A stretch of DNA of 64,000 bases. Source: Hymenobacter canadensis. GTDB lineage: Bacteria; Bacteroidota; Bacteroidia; Cytophagales; Hymenobacteraceae. The stretch is taken from contig NZ_CP114767.1 of NCBI RefSeq assembly GCF_027359925.1, positions 1,736,001 through 1,800,000 of the forward strand. Direction: 5' to 3'. Shown one piece after another: positions 7,223-16,874 of the stretch (position 1 is its first letter; each line of letters begins with the position of its first letter). Below the pieces are notes generated by a model. That model made no database searches, was not told the origin of the DNA, and saw only the letters and a list, made by a program, of their open reading frames with translations. The position numbers and the translations under genes are program-made.

Positions 7223-9424
7223 GTGCGCCTTTCTCCGGGATTTCGCCTCTTGCGCTGCTGTGCGCTGCTGTTGCTGCTGCTGTTCACCCCATTCGTAGCG
7301 GCCGTGGCGCAAAGCGGCGCCGATGAGCCCGGCCTGCTCCTGCGCGACCTGGCCCTGCGCACCGACACCAGCCGCTACCTACTCAGCCGCCACACGGTGC
7401 TGGTGCAGAACGAGCCCAGCCTGTATTTCTACTACCGCCAGGAAGACGAAACCGCCGAACTGGAAGTGTACCCCGCCGCCACGCAAAGCCGCCGCCCGCT
7501 GCGGCTGGTGCGCTCCGCCGATTTCCTGCTGCTCGACTCACTGACGGCCGCCACCGGGCCGGCCGGCCCGTTCTACCGCGCCAAGGTGCGGTTCCGGGAG
7601 CTGACGGCGGCGCGGTTTCTGCGCCTCACCTTCTCGCAGGCCCCTGACTCGGCGGGGGCCCCGGCGCTCACCCAGACCGTGAACTTGCTGCCCGTGACGC
7701 GCACTACGCTGGAACTGCGGGCCGCCGACCCGGAGCTGTTTGTGGGCGAGGAAAAGGTGTTCGAGCTGAGCTCCAACAACCTCAAGAACATCCGCACCAC
7801 CGCCGACTGGACCAAGGGCCGCGACATCGACTACCGCATCACGCAGGAAAAGGGCGGGCTGCGGCTGCACGTGCTGCCCAACGCCACCGGCACGCGCCTG
7901 CTCACGGTGCAGCCCCAGACCGAGCGGCCCTTCCTCACCGACAACAACCGCCGCGTGAGCTACGCGCTGCCGCCCATCCGGCAGGAATTCACGGTGAAGG
8001 CCTCACGGCTGCGCTTTCTGAGCGTCGATAAAAAGGAAATTACCCTGGACGAAGTGTCCAGGCGCAAGGGCGTGGAGCTGATTCTCGACAACGGCCGCAC
8101 CTTTGATCTGAAGCGCACCTACCGCATTGAGGAGCAGGAGGAAGCCGGCGGCTCGCTGGTGGCTGAGCTGTTTACGCGCCAGTACCTCACCAACGACCGG
8201 GTGCTGTGCTGGCTGCGCGTGTACAACACCCACCGCCAGACCGACAGCTACCTCTACATCAAGGAAAACGACCAGGCCAAGTACATCACCAACCTCAATA
8301 TCTCGCCCAAAACCAACATTACGGCCGTGAGCGTGCGGCACCGCGGCGGCGACTGGACCAGCAGCCTGAACGTGAACCCCGGCGAAACGGTGGATGTACG
8401 CCTGGAGGGCGAGTCATTGGCGCGGGCCCGCTTCCACTTCGAGGACGTGCAGGTGATTCCCTCCGACTCCAGCGTGCGCTCCGACGCGGCCGTGGTGTAC
8501 CGCGTGCAGGTGCCCGTCACCATCGACAAAAAGCGCATCACCATCTTCAACGCCGGCACGCCTACGGGCCAGAGCCTGGCCGTGCGCGAGTTTCAGCGGC
8601 CCCACCCGCTGGACTTCGTGAGCGTGACGTTCGGCGAAGCGCCGCGGCCCGTCACGCGCCTCAACGGGCCGGTGCTCTACGACCGCACCGTGAGCGACGT
8701 GGTGTTTGGCTTCAACAGCGGCGGCATCGACTCCGACAAGCAGCTGTTTGGCAAGCAGTACCTGATTTTCGACATCCGGACCCAGAACGCCAAGGGCGAG
8801 CTGATTGAGCTGCGCACCGTCGAGAACGTGGTGGTGTGCCCCGACGACAACTCGGTGCGGGCTGCGTTCTACCAGGACAAGCAGTGCCAGGTGGGCAACA
8901 TCAGCCTCAACAGTTTGCTGGGCGCGCGCAAAACCTACGCCCTCGAGGACTGGAGCACCATTATCGTGACGGTGCGCCACAACCCGGCCCAGTACCAGGA
9001 GGCGGGCTTCTCGCAGAAGCTGGAGCTGGTGTTGCAGCGCCGCGTGAAGTTCGATATCGACATCAGCTTTCCGGCCGGCCTGCTCACCAAGCAGCTCAAC
9101 GCCAAAAGCGGCGAAAGCAACAACTATACAGCCTTCAGCGGCATCAGCCTGGCTACGCTGGCGCAGTTCAGCTTCTACCACCCCACCAAAATCAATAAGC
9201 TGCGGCCCTATAAGGTGGGCGCCGGCTTCGTGGCCCTGAACGCCTTCAACCTCAACCCCAACAGCACCGCCGGCCGCGACCTGGGCATCGTGGTGCTGGG
9301 CTCCGTCTACCCCACCCGCTCCGACGCCAAGCTCACGTTCCCGCTCTACCTGGGCGGCGGCTACCTCGTAAGCACCGGCCGCCTGTTCTTCCTCTTCGGC
9401 CCCGGCATCGGCGTGAGGCTTTAG
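7223..9424 (+). CDS. Large exported protein, probably outer-membrane associated, function unknown
   Basis: 733 residues from the chosen GTG start. That start gives a good signal peptide: MRLSPGFRLLRC followed by a leucine-rich core and a cleavage site after AVAQ. Earlier in-frame ATGs exist but lie upstream of the TACCTTTG element and would add an implausible leader. The body is rich in beta-strand-like segments with no motif I recognise. The last 150 residues alternate hydrophobic strands (around GAGFVALNAF, GIVVLGSVYP, LTFPLYLGGGYLVS) and end in GPGIGVRL, which resembles an outer-membrane beta-barrel anchor. It could be a Bacteroidota-specific surface protein. Start and localisation are inferences. 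Confidence 0.75.
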   Translation: MRLSPGFRLLRCCALLLLLLFTPFVAAVAQSGADEPGLLLRDLALRTDTSRYLLSRHTVLVQNEPSLYFYYRQEDETAELEVYPAATQSRRPLRLVRSADFLLLDSLTAATGPAGPFYRAKVRFRELTAARFLRLTFSQAPDSAGAPALTQTVNLLPVTRTTLELRAADPELFVGEEKVFELSSNNLKNIRTTADWTKGRDIDYRITQEKGGLRLHVLPNATGTRLLTVQPQTERPFLTDNNRRVSYALPPIRQEFTVKASRLRFLSVDKKEITLDEVSRRKGVELILDNGRTFDLKRTYRIEEQEEAGGSLVAELFTRQYLTNDRVLCWLRVYNTHRQTDSYLYIKENDQAKYITNLNISPKTNITAVSVRHRGGDWTSSLNVNPGETVDVRLEGESLARARFHFEDVQVIPSDSSVRSDAAVVYRVQVPVTIDKKRITIFNAGTPTGQSLAVREFQRPHPLDFVSVTFGEAPRPVTRLNGPVLYDRTVSDVVFGFNSGGIDSDKQLFGKQYLIFDIRTQNAKGELIELRTVENVVVCPDDNSVRAAFYQDKQCQVGNISLNSLLGARKTYALEDWSTIIVTVRHNPAQYQEAGFSQKLELVLQRRVKFDIDISFPAGLLTKQLNAKSGESNNYTAFSGISLATLAQFSFYHPTKINKLRPYKVGAGFVALNAFNLNPNSTAGRDLGIVVLGSVYPTRSDAKLTFPLYLGGGYLVSTGRLFFLFGPGIGVRL

Positions 9425-9545
9425 GAACGTCATTCCGAGCGAAGCGGAGCGTAGTCGAGGAATCTCGCTAGTGTAGTAATTACCATTACAATGTCAGCAC
9501 GCGAGATTCCTCGGCTGCGGCTCCGCCTTCGCTCGGAATGACGTT
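9425..9545. repeat. Inverted repeat, GTCATTCCGAGC family
   Basis: Arms 9425-9468 and about 9500-9545 are near-perfect reverse complements with short insertions. The arms begin GAACGTCATTCCGAGCGAAG and run inwards to GAGGAATCTCGC; the spacer contains GTCAGCACGC. The same elements recur at 26675-26833 and, in a diverged form, at 42597-42768. It sits between the convergent ends of the exported protein and the sensor kinase genes and could act as a terminator. Confidence 0.85.
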
Positions 9546-9556
9546 CTACCACATTT

Positions 9557-11545
9557 CTACCGCACGGGCAGCTCGATGGTGATGATGGTGCCCTGGCCGG
9601 GGCGGGAGGCAATGTGGAGGGTGCCACCGAGCAGCCCCACCCGGCTCCGGATGCCGGGCAGCCCGATTCCGGGCAGCGCGTCGGGCCGGGGTTCGGGGTT
9701 GAAGCCGTGGCCGTTGTCTTCCACCGAAATGGACAGCTGGTCGCCTTCGCGCACCACATGGATGAAGGCCTCCTGGGCGCCGGCGTGCCGGATGATGTTG
9801 TTGAACAGCTCCTGCACCATGCGGTACACGGCCACTTCCAGCAGCTTGGGCAGCGGCACCTCCAGCCCCGAAACGTGCAGCGAGGCCTTGAGACTGGCCT
9901 CCGGGATGCGCCGCACCAGCTCGCCCAGGGCATAGGCCAGCCCAAAGTCTTCCAGAATCCCGGGCGTCAGCTCGAAGGAGATGGTGCGCGTCATCCGGAT
10001 GGCGTCTTCGAGCAGGGTCAGGCTTTTGTCGCGGGTGGCATCGGTGGAGCGCAGCAGGTGCAGCTTGGTGGCGTAGAGCAGCTGCCCCACGCCGTTGTGC
10101 AGGGCCTCGGCAATGCGCTTGCGCTCGGCTTCCTGGGTGGCCAGAATCGCCGACAGTACCTCCTGCTGGCGGGTGAGCTGCAGGCGCGTGGTTTCTTCCT
10201 GCAGGCGGTTGCGCTCAGTGATGTCGCGGATTACCAGCAGCAGCCCCGTTATGGTGCTGTGCTCCGGCCCGCGCAGCGGCACCATGTAGGCATCGTAGTG
10301 GCCGGGGCGGTGGGCGTACGGAAGGTTGGCCTGCATCGCCCGCTCCCCGGTTTCCAGCACCTGCCGCAGCATAGCGCGCCCCCTTTCGCCAAACTGCGGG
10401 AACAAAACGAAGAGGTTGCAGCCCAGCACCTGGGCCTCTGCCTGGCCGGAGTAGCGCTCGGCTTCGCGGTTCCAGGCCGTGATGGTGCCTTCGCAGTCCA
10501 GGGCCACCACGGCGTCCAGGCTGTTGTCGAGCAGGCTTTTGGTGTATTCCTTTTCGGCCCGCAGCTGCTCACGTGCCGCCCGCTGCTCCGTGATGTTGCG
10601 CCAGACTACCTGCATCAGCTGTTCGCCGCTCACGTTGATATTGGTGAGGGTGGTTTCCAGCCACATGCCCTCCCCCTGCAGGCTGTAGCGGTACCACTCA
10701 AAACGGCTTATTCCCTGGCGGCGCAGCGTCTGGTGGTGGCGCTCCAGCACGTCGGCCGACAGCTGGCCGTCGGGCTGAAGTTCGGGCACCAGGTACGTCA
10801 CGGGTTGGCGCAGCAGCTGCTCCTTGGTGCTGGCGCCCACCATGTGCAGGGCGGCCTGGTTACAGTCGACGATGTGCAGGTTGCGCACGAGCAGCACGGC
10901 GTCGGCGCTCTGCTCGAACAGGCGCCGGAACCGGGTCTCACTCGCGGCCAGCGCGTCGCGGGTGGCGCGGCGCTCCGTCACGTCGAGCAGGGCCACATGG
11001 TAGCGCGGCTCGTGGTCCGTGAAGGAAACCTGACTGCCTTCGAGCAGTCCAAACCACGGGCTGCCGTCTTGCCGGCGCATGTCCAGCTCGCAGGTATGGC
11101 GCTGGTCCGACGACTGGCCCAGCTGCTGCAGAAAATCGGCGCAGGCGGCCCGGTCGGATTCGGCCACAAACAGCGCCAGCCGCCGCCCCAGCAGCCGCTG
11201 CCGGATGCTGCCCAGCTGCTGGGCCGCCCGCAGGTTGAGCTGCCGGATGCAGCCGAGCGCATCCAGCGTGAGGTAGCCGACGGGGGCAAAGTCGTAGAGG
11301 TTGACGAACTCGGCGCGGGCGCTTTCTGCTTCGGCCTGGGCCAGCAGCAGCTCCTCGTACTGCATTTCCAGCTCTATCTGGTGGGTTTGCAGCTCCTGCA
11401 CCAGTCGCTGCATGTCGTCGGGGCTTTTGTCGGTGACGGCCTGCGTAACGAGGTAGCGGCGCTTTTCGGCCCGCTCGCGCAGAGCCAGCAGTGCCTGCTG
11501 CGCGGTCTGGGGAGGCGGAAGGTCGTGGTCGTCGTTGGTGTTCAT
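9557..11545 (-). CDS. Multi-PAS sensor histidine kinase (HisKA_3 type)
   Basis: A 662-residue soluble kinase. An N-terminal helical segment is followed by at least three PAS-like domains (around residues 75-190, 205-325 and 330-450), then the HisKA_3 dimerisation region with ERKRIAEALHNGVGQ near residue 480 and a C-terminal HATPase domain with ELFNNIIRHAGA and DNGHGFNP. The residue after the phospho-acceptor histidine is asparagine, where the family usually has aspartate or glutamate. No membrane helices are seen. No response regulator is adjacent. The gene lies 86 bp downstream of the CheB-CheR fusion and is probably co-transcribed with it. Confidence 0.92.
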   Translation of the reverse strand: MNTNDDHDLPPPQTAQQALLALRERAEKRRYLVTQAVTDKSPDDMQRLVQELQTHQIELEMQYEELLLAQAEAESARAEFVNLYDFAPVGYLTLDALGCIRQLNLRAAQQLGSIRQRLLGRRLALFVAESDRAACADFLQQLGQSSDQRHTCELDMRRQDGSPWFGLLEGSQVSFTDHEPRYHVALLDVTERRATRDALAASETRFRRLFEQSADAVLLVRNLHIVDCNQAALHMVGASTKEQLLRQPVTYLVPELQPDGQLSADVLERHHQTLRRQGISRFEWYRYSLQGEGMWLETTLTNINVSGEQLMQVVWRNITEQRAAREQLRAEKEYTKSLLDNSLDAVVALDCEGTITAWNREAERYSGQAEAQVLGCNLFVLFPQFGERGRAMLRQVLETGERAMQANLPYAHRPGHYDAYMVPLRGPEHSTITGLLLVIRDITERNRLQEETTRLQLTRQQEVLSAILATQEAERKRIAEALHNGVGQLLYATKLHLLRSTDATRDKSLTLLEDAIRMTRTISFELTPGILEDFGLAYALGELVRRIPEASLKASLHVSGLEVPLPKLLEVAVYRMVQELFNNIIRHAGAQEAFIHVVREGDQLSISVEDNGHGFNPEPRPDALPGIGLPGIRSRVGLLGGTLHIASRPGQGTIITIELPVR

Positions 11546-11631
11546 GGCAGCAGGCCAGGTTGCCCGCGCAAGGCAAGGCAGTTCGAAGATAGCCGTAATC
11601 GGCTGGCCCTGGCGCGGCTGCCGGGCCGGAG

Positions 11632-14600
11632 CTAGGGGCGCGACTGCAGCCCCAGCAGCACGTGGCCGGTGGGCTGCCCTTCGCTGAGAATACGCCGGCC
11701 ATAGAGCAGCACCGATTGCCGGCCGGCCCCCGGAAAGGACACGTCCAGGCCAAAGTCATCGAAGCCCTCCGCCGTGCCGTCCAGGAGGCGGGCCAGCTGC
11801 TGGTGCAGGGCGGGCTGCTGCCACGCGCCATTGCTGAGCAGGCGCAGCTCCTGCCCCTTCGCGGCCGCGGCATCCACCCCGAACGTGGTGGCAAACGCCT
11901 GGCTGACGGTCAGGATCCGGAGCTGCTCGTCGAGCACCACCAGCGGCTCACGCACCGTTTCCACGATGCTTTCGGCCAGGCGGCGGCTGACCTGCACCCG
12001 CTCTTCCAGCTGCTTCATGGCCGTCACGTCGGTGAAGGTGATGACGGCGCCGCTGATGTAGTTTTCGAAGGTGCGGTAGGGCAGAATGCGCATAGCGTAC
12101 CAGTCGCCGGAGGTGGTCTGGATGGTGGCCTCGGTGCTGATCAGCCGGTCGAGGACCTGCTGCACGGTGGCGGCCAGGTTTTCGGAGCGCAGGGTGCTGG
12201 CAAAGTGCGTGATGGGGCGGCCCACGTCGGCCGGCATCAGGGCAATGATCCGGCTGACCGGCGGCGTAAACCGCTTGATGAGCATGTCGTTGTCGAGGAA
12301 AATGGTGGCAATTTCCGTGGCATCGAGCAGGTTTTTCATGTCGTTGGCGGCCAACGACAGCTCCTCCGTTTTGCTCAGATACTGCATATTGAGGGTCATG
12401 AGCTCCTCGTTAAGGCTCTGCATTTCCTCCTTGTTGGTCATGGCCTCCTCGTTGGTGCTTTGCAGCTCCTCGTTGGCGCTCTGCAGCTCCTCGTTGGTGC
12501 TTTTGAGCTCCTCCAGGCTGCTTTCCATTTCTTCGATGGTGGTCTGGAGGCGGTGGCGGGTGTACTGCAGTTCTTTATCCAGAGCGGCCACCAGGTCGGT
12601 GCGGGTGGCTTCGTCGGTCGTGGGCTTGCCGTGGCGCACCCGGCGCGGGGTAGGCATATCCTCAAACGATACCAGCAGCAGGCCCGCCAGCAGCTCCGGC
12701 TCAGCCAGATACTGCACCCGCAGGCGCAGCAGCTGGTAGCCGGCCTCGGTCTGCAACCGCAGGCCCTCGCTCACCACGGGCTGCTGCTCGTGGCTGGCCC
12801 GGTGCATGGCGTCGCTGATTTCGAAACGCAGCTCGTCGCGGGCCATATCCAGGATGTTCATGCCGCTCAGGCCGGGCGCCGGCTCCAGGTACTTGCCGGT
12901 ACGCCCGTGCACAAACAGAATGTCGCCTTTGGTATTGACGACCACGGACGGCGGCGCAAAGGCCCCGAGCATGGCGCGCTGCACCAAGCTGGCAAACATG
13001 CCGTCGCGGCGGGGAGTAGCAGGAATCATGGCAAGGGAATTAGCGGGCAGCGCCGCCGGGGCCTGCGGCCCGGAAGTAAACGGGAAATTGGCCAGCCGCA
13101 CCAGCGAGGCGGAGCCTTCGGAACGGCGCGAAATCTTCCATTTCACATCCAGCGGCGCAAACAGGTCCTGAAAGCCGGTGAGGTTTTCACTGGGCCCCAG
13201 AAACAGCAGCCCGTTGGGGTTGAGGGCGTAATGGAAGATGGGAAGCAGGTTTTTCTGCAGCTCCGCGCTCAGGTAGATGAGCAGATTGCGGCAGCAGAGC
13301 AGGTCCAGCTTGGTGAACGGGGCGTCTTTGTTGAGGTTGTGCAGGGCAAACACCACCGAGTCGCGCACTTCCTTGCAGATTTGGTAGGCGCCGTCGAGCC
13401 GGATAAAGAAGCGCCGCAGCCGCTCCGGGCTTACGTCGGCCTCAATGTTGCTGGTATAGACGCCGGCCCGGGCCGTTTCAACGCCTTCGGTGCTGATATC
13501 GGTGGCGAAGAGCTGCAGGCGCAGGCTGTGGCCGGGGATTTCCTCGAAGCACTCGAGCAGCGTCATGGCCAGCGAGTAGGCTTCTTCGCCGGTAGAGCAG
13601 CCCGGGGCCCACACCCGCACCGTGGTGCCCGGCGCCAGCTGCCGCAGCATGAGCAGCAGCTGGCGCTTGAGCGAGGCAAAGGCCTCCGGGTCGCGGAAGA
13701 ACTTCGTGACGCCAATCAGCAGCTCCTTGAACAGGTGTTCCACTTCCTCGGGGTTGTGCTGCAGGTAGCGCACGTAGTGCGTGAACTCGCGGATCTGGTG
13801 GCCGTTCATGCGGCGCTCAATACGGCGGAATACCGTATTGCGCTTGTAGAACGAGAAGTCGTGGCCGGTCTGGTTGCGAATCAGAATGAAGATCTTCTGC
13901 AGCGCGTGGGCGGGCATGCCGCCCAGCGTCTCAAACGAGGAGCTGCGTAGCGGCCGCCGCAGTGGCGGCTGGCGCACGTACTCCAGCAGCCGGGCCGGCA
14001 TGTCGGCGGCGGGCAGCACAAAATCCACGAATTCGGTGGCAATGGCGGCGCGGGGCATGCTGTCGAATTCGGCTTCCTGGGGGTCCTGCACCATCACCAT
14101 CCCAAAGTTTTCCATCACCATCTTCAGGCCGATGCTGCCATCGGCGCCCATGCCCGAGAGGATGATGCACACGGCCCGGTCGCGGGCATCTTTGGCCAAG
14201 CTTTGCAGGAAGTAGTCGATGGGCAGCCGATGACCGCGGGCCTGGGTGAACTCGAACAGGTGCAGCGACCCGTGCAGCAGCGACATGTCGCGGCCGGGCG
14301 GAATCACGTACACGTGGTTGGGGCGCACTTTCAGCCCGTCGGTTACCTCGTGCACGGGCAGCGAGGTGAAGTGCTGCAGCACATGGGCCAGCTCGCTATC
14401 CTGCGTGGGCATCTGGTGCGTGACGACGATGTAGGCCAGGCCACTGGTGGGCTGCACGGCCCGCAGAAAATGCTCCAGCGCCACCAGCGAGCCCGCCGAG
14501 CCCCCCAGGCACACGATAGGGAAGCTGCTGCTGCTCCCGGCCAGGCCCACCGCCAGAGGCCCCGGCTGCACCTGCAGCCGCCCGCCCGCTACGGGGGTAA

Positions 14601-14655
14601 CAGCGGCGGCGGAAGTAGCTGTTTGGCCGATAACTGGCGCTTTGGGAGTTTGCAT
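11632..14655 (-). CDS. CheB-CheR-PAS fusion protein
   Basis: About 1007 residues. The CheB methylesterase domain shows the catalytic serine in GGSAGS, a histidine in VVTHQMP and aspartate in GMGADGS. It is followed by a CheR methyltransferase domain with RRIERRM, FFRDPEAF and the SAM-binding APGCSTGEEAYS, then CCRNLLIYL. A heptad-rich coiled coil with EELKSTNEELQSANEE-like repeats leads into two PAS-like domains. The start at 14655 is preferred to one 24 residues upstream, whose extra residues look non-coding. Such fusions are widespread in non-chemotactic signalling; substrates of the methylation are unknown. The kinase downstream may share its signal. No methyl-accepting protein or CheY is seen nearby. 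Confidence 0.93.
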   Translation of the reverse strand: MQTPKAPVIGQTATSAAAVTPVAGGRLQVQPGPLAVGLAGSSSSFPIVCLGGSAGSLVALEHFLRAVQPTSGLAYIVVTHQMPTQDSELAHVLQHFTSLPVHEVTDGLKVRPNHVYVIPPGRDMSLLHGSLHLFEFTQARGHRLPIDYFLQSLAKDARDRAVCIILSGMGADGSIGLKMVMENFGMVMVQDPQEAEFDSMPRAAIATEFVDFVLPAADMPARLLEYVRQPPLRRPLRSSSFETLGGMPAHALQKIFILIRNQTGHDFSFYKRNTVFRRIERRMNGHQIREFTHYVRYLQHNPEEVEHLFKELLIGVTKFFRDPEAFASLKRQLLLMLRQLAPGTTVRVWAPGCSTGEEAYSLAMTLLECFEEIPGHSLRLQLFATDISTEGVETARAGVYTSNIEADVSPERLRRFFIRLDGAYQICKEVRDSVVFALHNLNKDAPFTKLDLLCCRNLLIYLSAELQKNLLPIFHYALNPNGLLFLGPSENLTGFQDLFAPLDVKWKISRRSEGSASLVRLANFPFTSGPQAPAALPANSLAMIPATPRRDGMFASLVQRAMLGAFAPPSVVVNTKGDILFVHGRTGKYLEPAPGLSGMNILDMARDELRFEISDAMHRASHEQQPVVSEGLRLQTEAGYQLLRLRVQYLAEPELLAGLLLVSFEDMPTPRRVRHGKPTTDEATRTDLVAALDKELQYTRHRLQTTIEEMESSLEELKSTNEELQSANEELQSTNEEAMTNKEEMQSLNEELMTLNMQYLSKTEELSLAANDMKNLLDATEIATIFLDNDMLIKRFTPPVSRIIALMPADVGRPITHFASTLRSENLAATVQQVLDRLISTEATIQTTSGDWYAMRILPYRTFENYISGAVITFTDVTAMKQLEERVQVSRRLAESIVETVREPLVVLDEQLRILTVSQAFATTFGVDAAAAKGQELRLLSNGAWQQPALHQQLARLLDGTAEGFDDFGLDVSFPGAGRQSVLLYGRRILSEGQPTGHVLLGLQSRP

Positions 14656-14955
14656 ACGCACGGAGCAGCAGCCAGGAAAAGAACAGGCCCGCTGCGGAAA
14701 AGACATCCAAAAGTAACCAGAAAGCACCGCCTTCCTACCACCGGCCAGCCAGCCGCCGGCCCCGAAAAAAACAAGCTTAATAAGCCCTCAGATCATGTTT
14801 TTCACCGGTCAGCTTCCCGCCAGTGCTGTGGCAGACTGCGGTGCCGGCCCCGGAACGGACCCGCAATCCGGGGGCACCGTGCGCGGCACCGGCGCCGGGC
14901 CGACAGTCGTGGCGGAGGCAACTACGTAGTAGGCTGGTTTACTGCTCACGTTCGT
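14656..14955. other. Divergent intergenic region, nothing recognised
   Basis: A 300-bp gap between the divergent CheB-CheR and MFS genes. No clear TAnnTTTG element, hairpin or small gene is visible on either strand. Confidence 0.5.
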
Positions 14956-16644
14956 ATGCCTGCCTCTGCCCCACCGCTTCTACCTGCGGCCTCCTCGCCG
15001 TTTACGCCGCTGCGCATCCCTATTTTCCGGATGCTCTGGATTGCGTCGTTCGTGTCCAACATCGGCACCTGGATGCAGAACGTGGGCGCCGTGGGTTTGA
15101 TGACGGAGCTGACGCCCTCGCCGGTGCTGGTGGCCCTGCTCCAGACGGCCGCCGCGCTGCCCGTGTTCCTGCTGAGTCTGCCCGCCGGCGCCCTCGCCGA
15201 CCTTGTGGACCGGCGCAAGATGCTGCTCACCACCCAGACCTGGATGGCCACGGTGGCGCTGCTGCTGGCGGCCATCACGCTGCTGGGCTTCAACAACCCG
15301 TGGCTGCTGCTCACGCTCACGTTTCTGCTGGGGCTGGGCGGCGCCCTCAACAACCCCGTCTGGCAAACCGTGACGCCCGAGCTGGTGCCCCGCGCCGAGC
15401 TGCCCCAGGCCATTGCCCTCAACAGCGTCAGCTTCAATCTGGCCCGGGCCTTCGGGCCGGCGCTGGGCGGGCTGGTGATTGGGTATTTCTCGGCGGGGGC
15501 GGCGTTTCTACTGAACGGGCTGTCGTTTCTGGCCACCATCTATATGGTGTACAGCTGGAAGCGGGCCCCGCAGACTACTTCTTCGCTGGCTACCGAGCGG
15601 GTGGTGGCGGCCATCCGGGGCGGGGTACGCTACGCCCGCTTTTCGCCGCCGGTGCAGCACATCTTGGTGCGGGGCGTGAGCTTCACGTTTGGGGCCAGCG
15701 CCCTGCTGGCCCTGATGCCGGCCGTGGTAATCCGGCAGCTGCAGCTGCCCACTTCGTTCTACTCCATCCTGCTCTCGTGCATGGGCGCTGGGGCAGTGCT
15801 GGGGGCGCTGCTGCTGCCGCGCCTCAACCGCCGCCTCAGCATCGACTGGCGCGTGACGCTGGCCACCGCCGCCTTTGCGCTGGGGCTGTTGGGGCTGGCC
15901 TACTCGGGCAGCAAGCCACTGCTGATGGCACTGCTGGTGCTGGTGGGGCTGGCCTGGATGCTGGTGCTCAACTCGTTCAGCGTGGGCGTGCAAACCGTAG
16001 TGCCGCGCTGGGTGCAGGCCCGCACCATCAGCCTGTATTTGCTTACCATTCAGGGTGGTATGGCGCTGGGCAGCGTAGTGTGGGGGGCGGTGGCCAGCCG
16101 TTGGGGGCTGCCGGCGGCGTTGGCCGGCGCGGCCACCTGGCTCACGCTCAGCACCCTGCTGGGGCTGCGCTTCTCGCTCTACAACGCTCCCGAAACCCTC
16201 GACCACACGCCGGCCCGCCCCCGCCCCGAGCCGCTGCTGGCCGAGGCCCCCGCGCCCACGGCCGGCCCGGTCATCATCACCACCACCTACCAGGTCGCGC
16301 CCGAAAACCGCCCCACCTTCACCTACCTCATGGACCAGCTGGCCGATATCCGGCGGCGCGAGGGAGCCATCGGCTGGGGCCTCTACGTGGATCTGGCCGA
16401 GCCCACCCGCCTGGTGGAGTACTTCATGACCGAATCGTGGGAGGAGCACGCGCAGCAGCACGAGCGGGGCGTCAGCCGCGACGAGGCGGCGCTCAAAACC
16501 CAGCTGCGGGCGCTGCACCAGGGCCCGGGCGCCCCGGCAGTGGCGCACCTGCTGGCCCAGTCCTACCACGATACTTCGCCGCCGCCCGTGATGGTGCCCG
16601 GCAGCACCCGCCTGGTGGCCAGCACCGCCGGCGAGGCCACGTAG
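14956..16644 (+). CDS. MFS_3-family transporter with C-terminal ferredoxin-like domain
   Basis: 562 residues. The first 400 residues form the membrane part (about 10-12 hydrophobic segments) starting with FRMLWIASFVSNIGTWMQNVG, a hallmark of the EntS-like MFS_3 family of exporters. After a proline-rich linker, about 110 residues (from VIITTTYQVAPENRP) resemble an antibiotic-biosynthesis-monooxygenase type alpha/beta barrel, which is a known part of MFS_3 proteins. The role is probably efflux of a small molecule such as a siderophore or drug; substrate unknown. The start at 14956 is chosen because it opens directly into the transporter fold; the frame is open for 250 codons upstream without protein-like sequence. 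Confidence 0.88.
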   Translation: MPASAPPLLPAASSPFTPLRIPIFRMLWIASFVSNIGTWMQNVGAVGLMTELTPSPVLVALLQTAAALPVFLLSLPAGALADLVDRRKMLLTTQTWMATVALLLAAITLLGFNNPWLLLTLTFLLGLGGALNNPVWQTVTPELVPRAELPQAIALNSVSFNLARAFGPALGGLVIGYFSAGAAFLLNGLSFLATIYMVYSWKRAPQTTSSLATERVVAAIRGGVRYARFSPPVQHILVRGVSFTFGASALLALMPAVVIRQLQLPTSFYSILLSCMGAGAVLGALLLPRLNRRLSIDWRVTLATAAFALGLLGLAYSGSKPLLMALLVLVGLAWMLVLNSFSVGVQTVVPRWVQARTISLYLLTIQGGMALGSVVWGAVASRWGLPAALAGAATWLTLSTLLGLRFSLYNAPETLDHTPARPRPEPLLAEAPAPTAGPVIITTTYQVAPENRPTFTYLMDQLADIRRREGAIGWGLYVDLAEPTRLVEYFMTESWEEHAQQHERGVSRDEAALKTQLRALHQGPGAPAVAHLLAQSYHDTSPPPVMVPGSTRLVASTAGEAT

Positions 16645-16763
16645 CCAATTGCTCCGGTACGACTGCTGAACGAGGCCGTAACAACATCAGCACGCAACGA
16701 CCGGCCCGACGGCGGAAAGAGCCGCCGGACCAGAGCGGCCGGCCGCCGTAACCGGCCGCTGCC

Positions 16764-16786
16764 TAGCCCAGGGCTTCAGCCCTGGA
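16764..16786. repeat. Short palindrome TAGCCCAGGGcttcaGCCCTGG
   Basis: A small inverted repeat of the same family as the exact palindrome at 42681-42706. It lies in the 230-bp gap between the MFS_3 and ABC genes. A partial -7-like sequence, GACCTTTG, follows at about 16807. Confidence 0.6.
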
Positions 16787-16874
16787 ACCCCACGCGAATC
16801 TGTGCGACCTTTGCCCGGGCTGAACATTTAGCCGGTTGCGGCGCTTGTAGCCTTTCTCCCCTCTCTCAATCCGC

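Noticed and set aside
9614..11635. Long open frame antisense to the sensor kinase gene
   Set aside because: High GC removes stop codons on the opposite strand; the translation has no domain or normal protein character, while the kinase frame has clear motifs.
11662..13950. 762-codon frame antisense to the CheB-CheR fusion
   Set aside because: Same reason; its product is Gly/His/Gln-rich without domains.
14203..14955. 250-codon N-terminal extension of the MFS_3 transporter
   Set aside because: The extension overlaps the divergent CheB-CheR gene and is not protein-like; the transporter fold begins right after the ATG at 14956.
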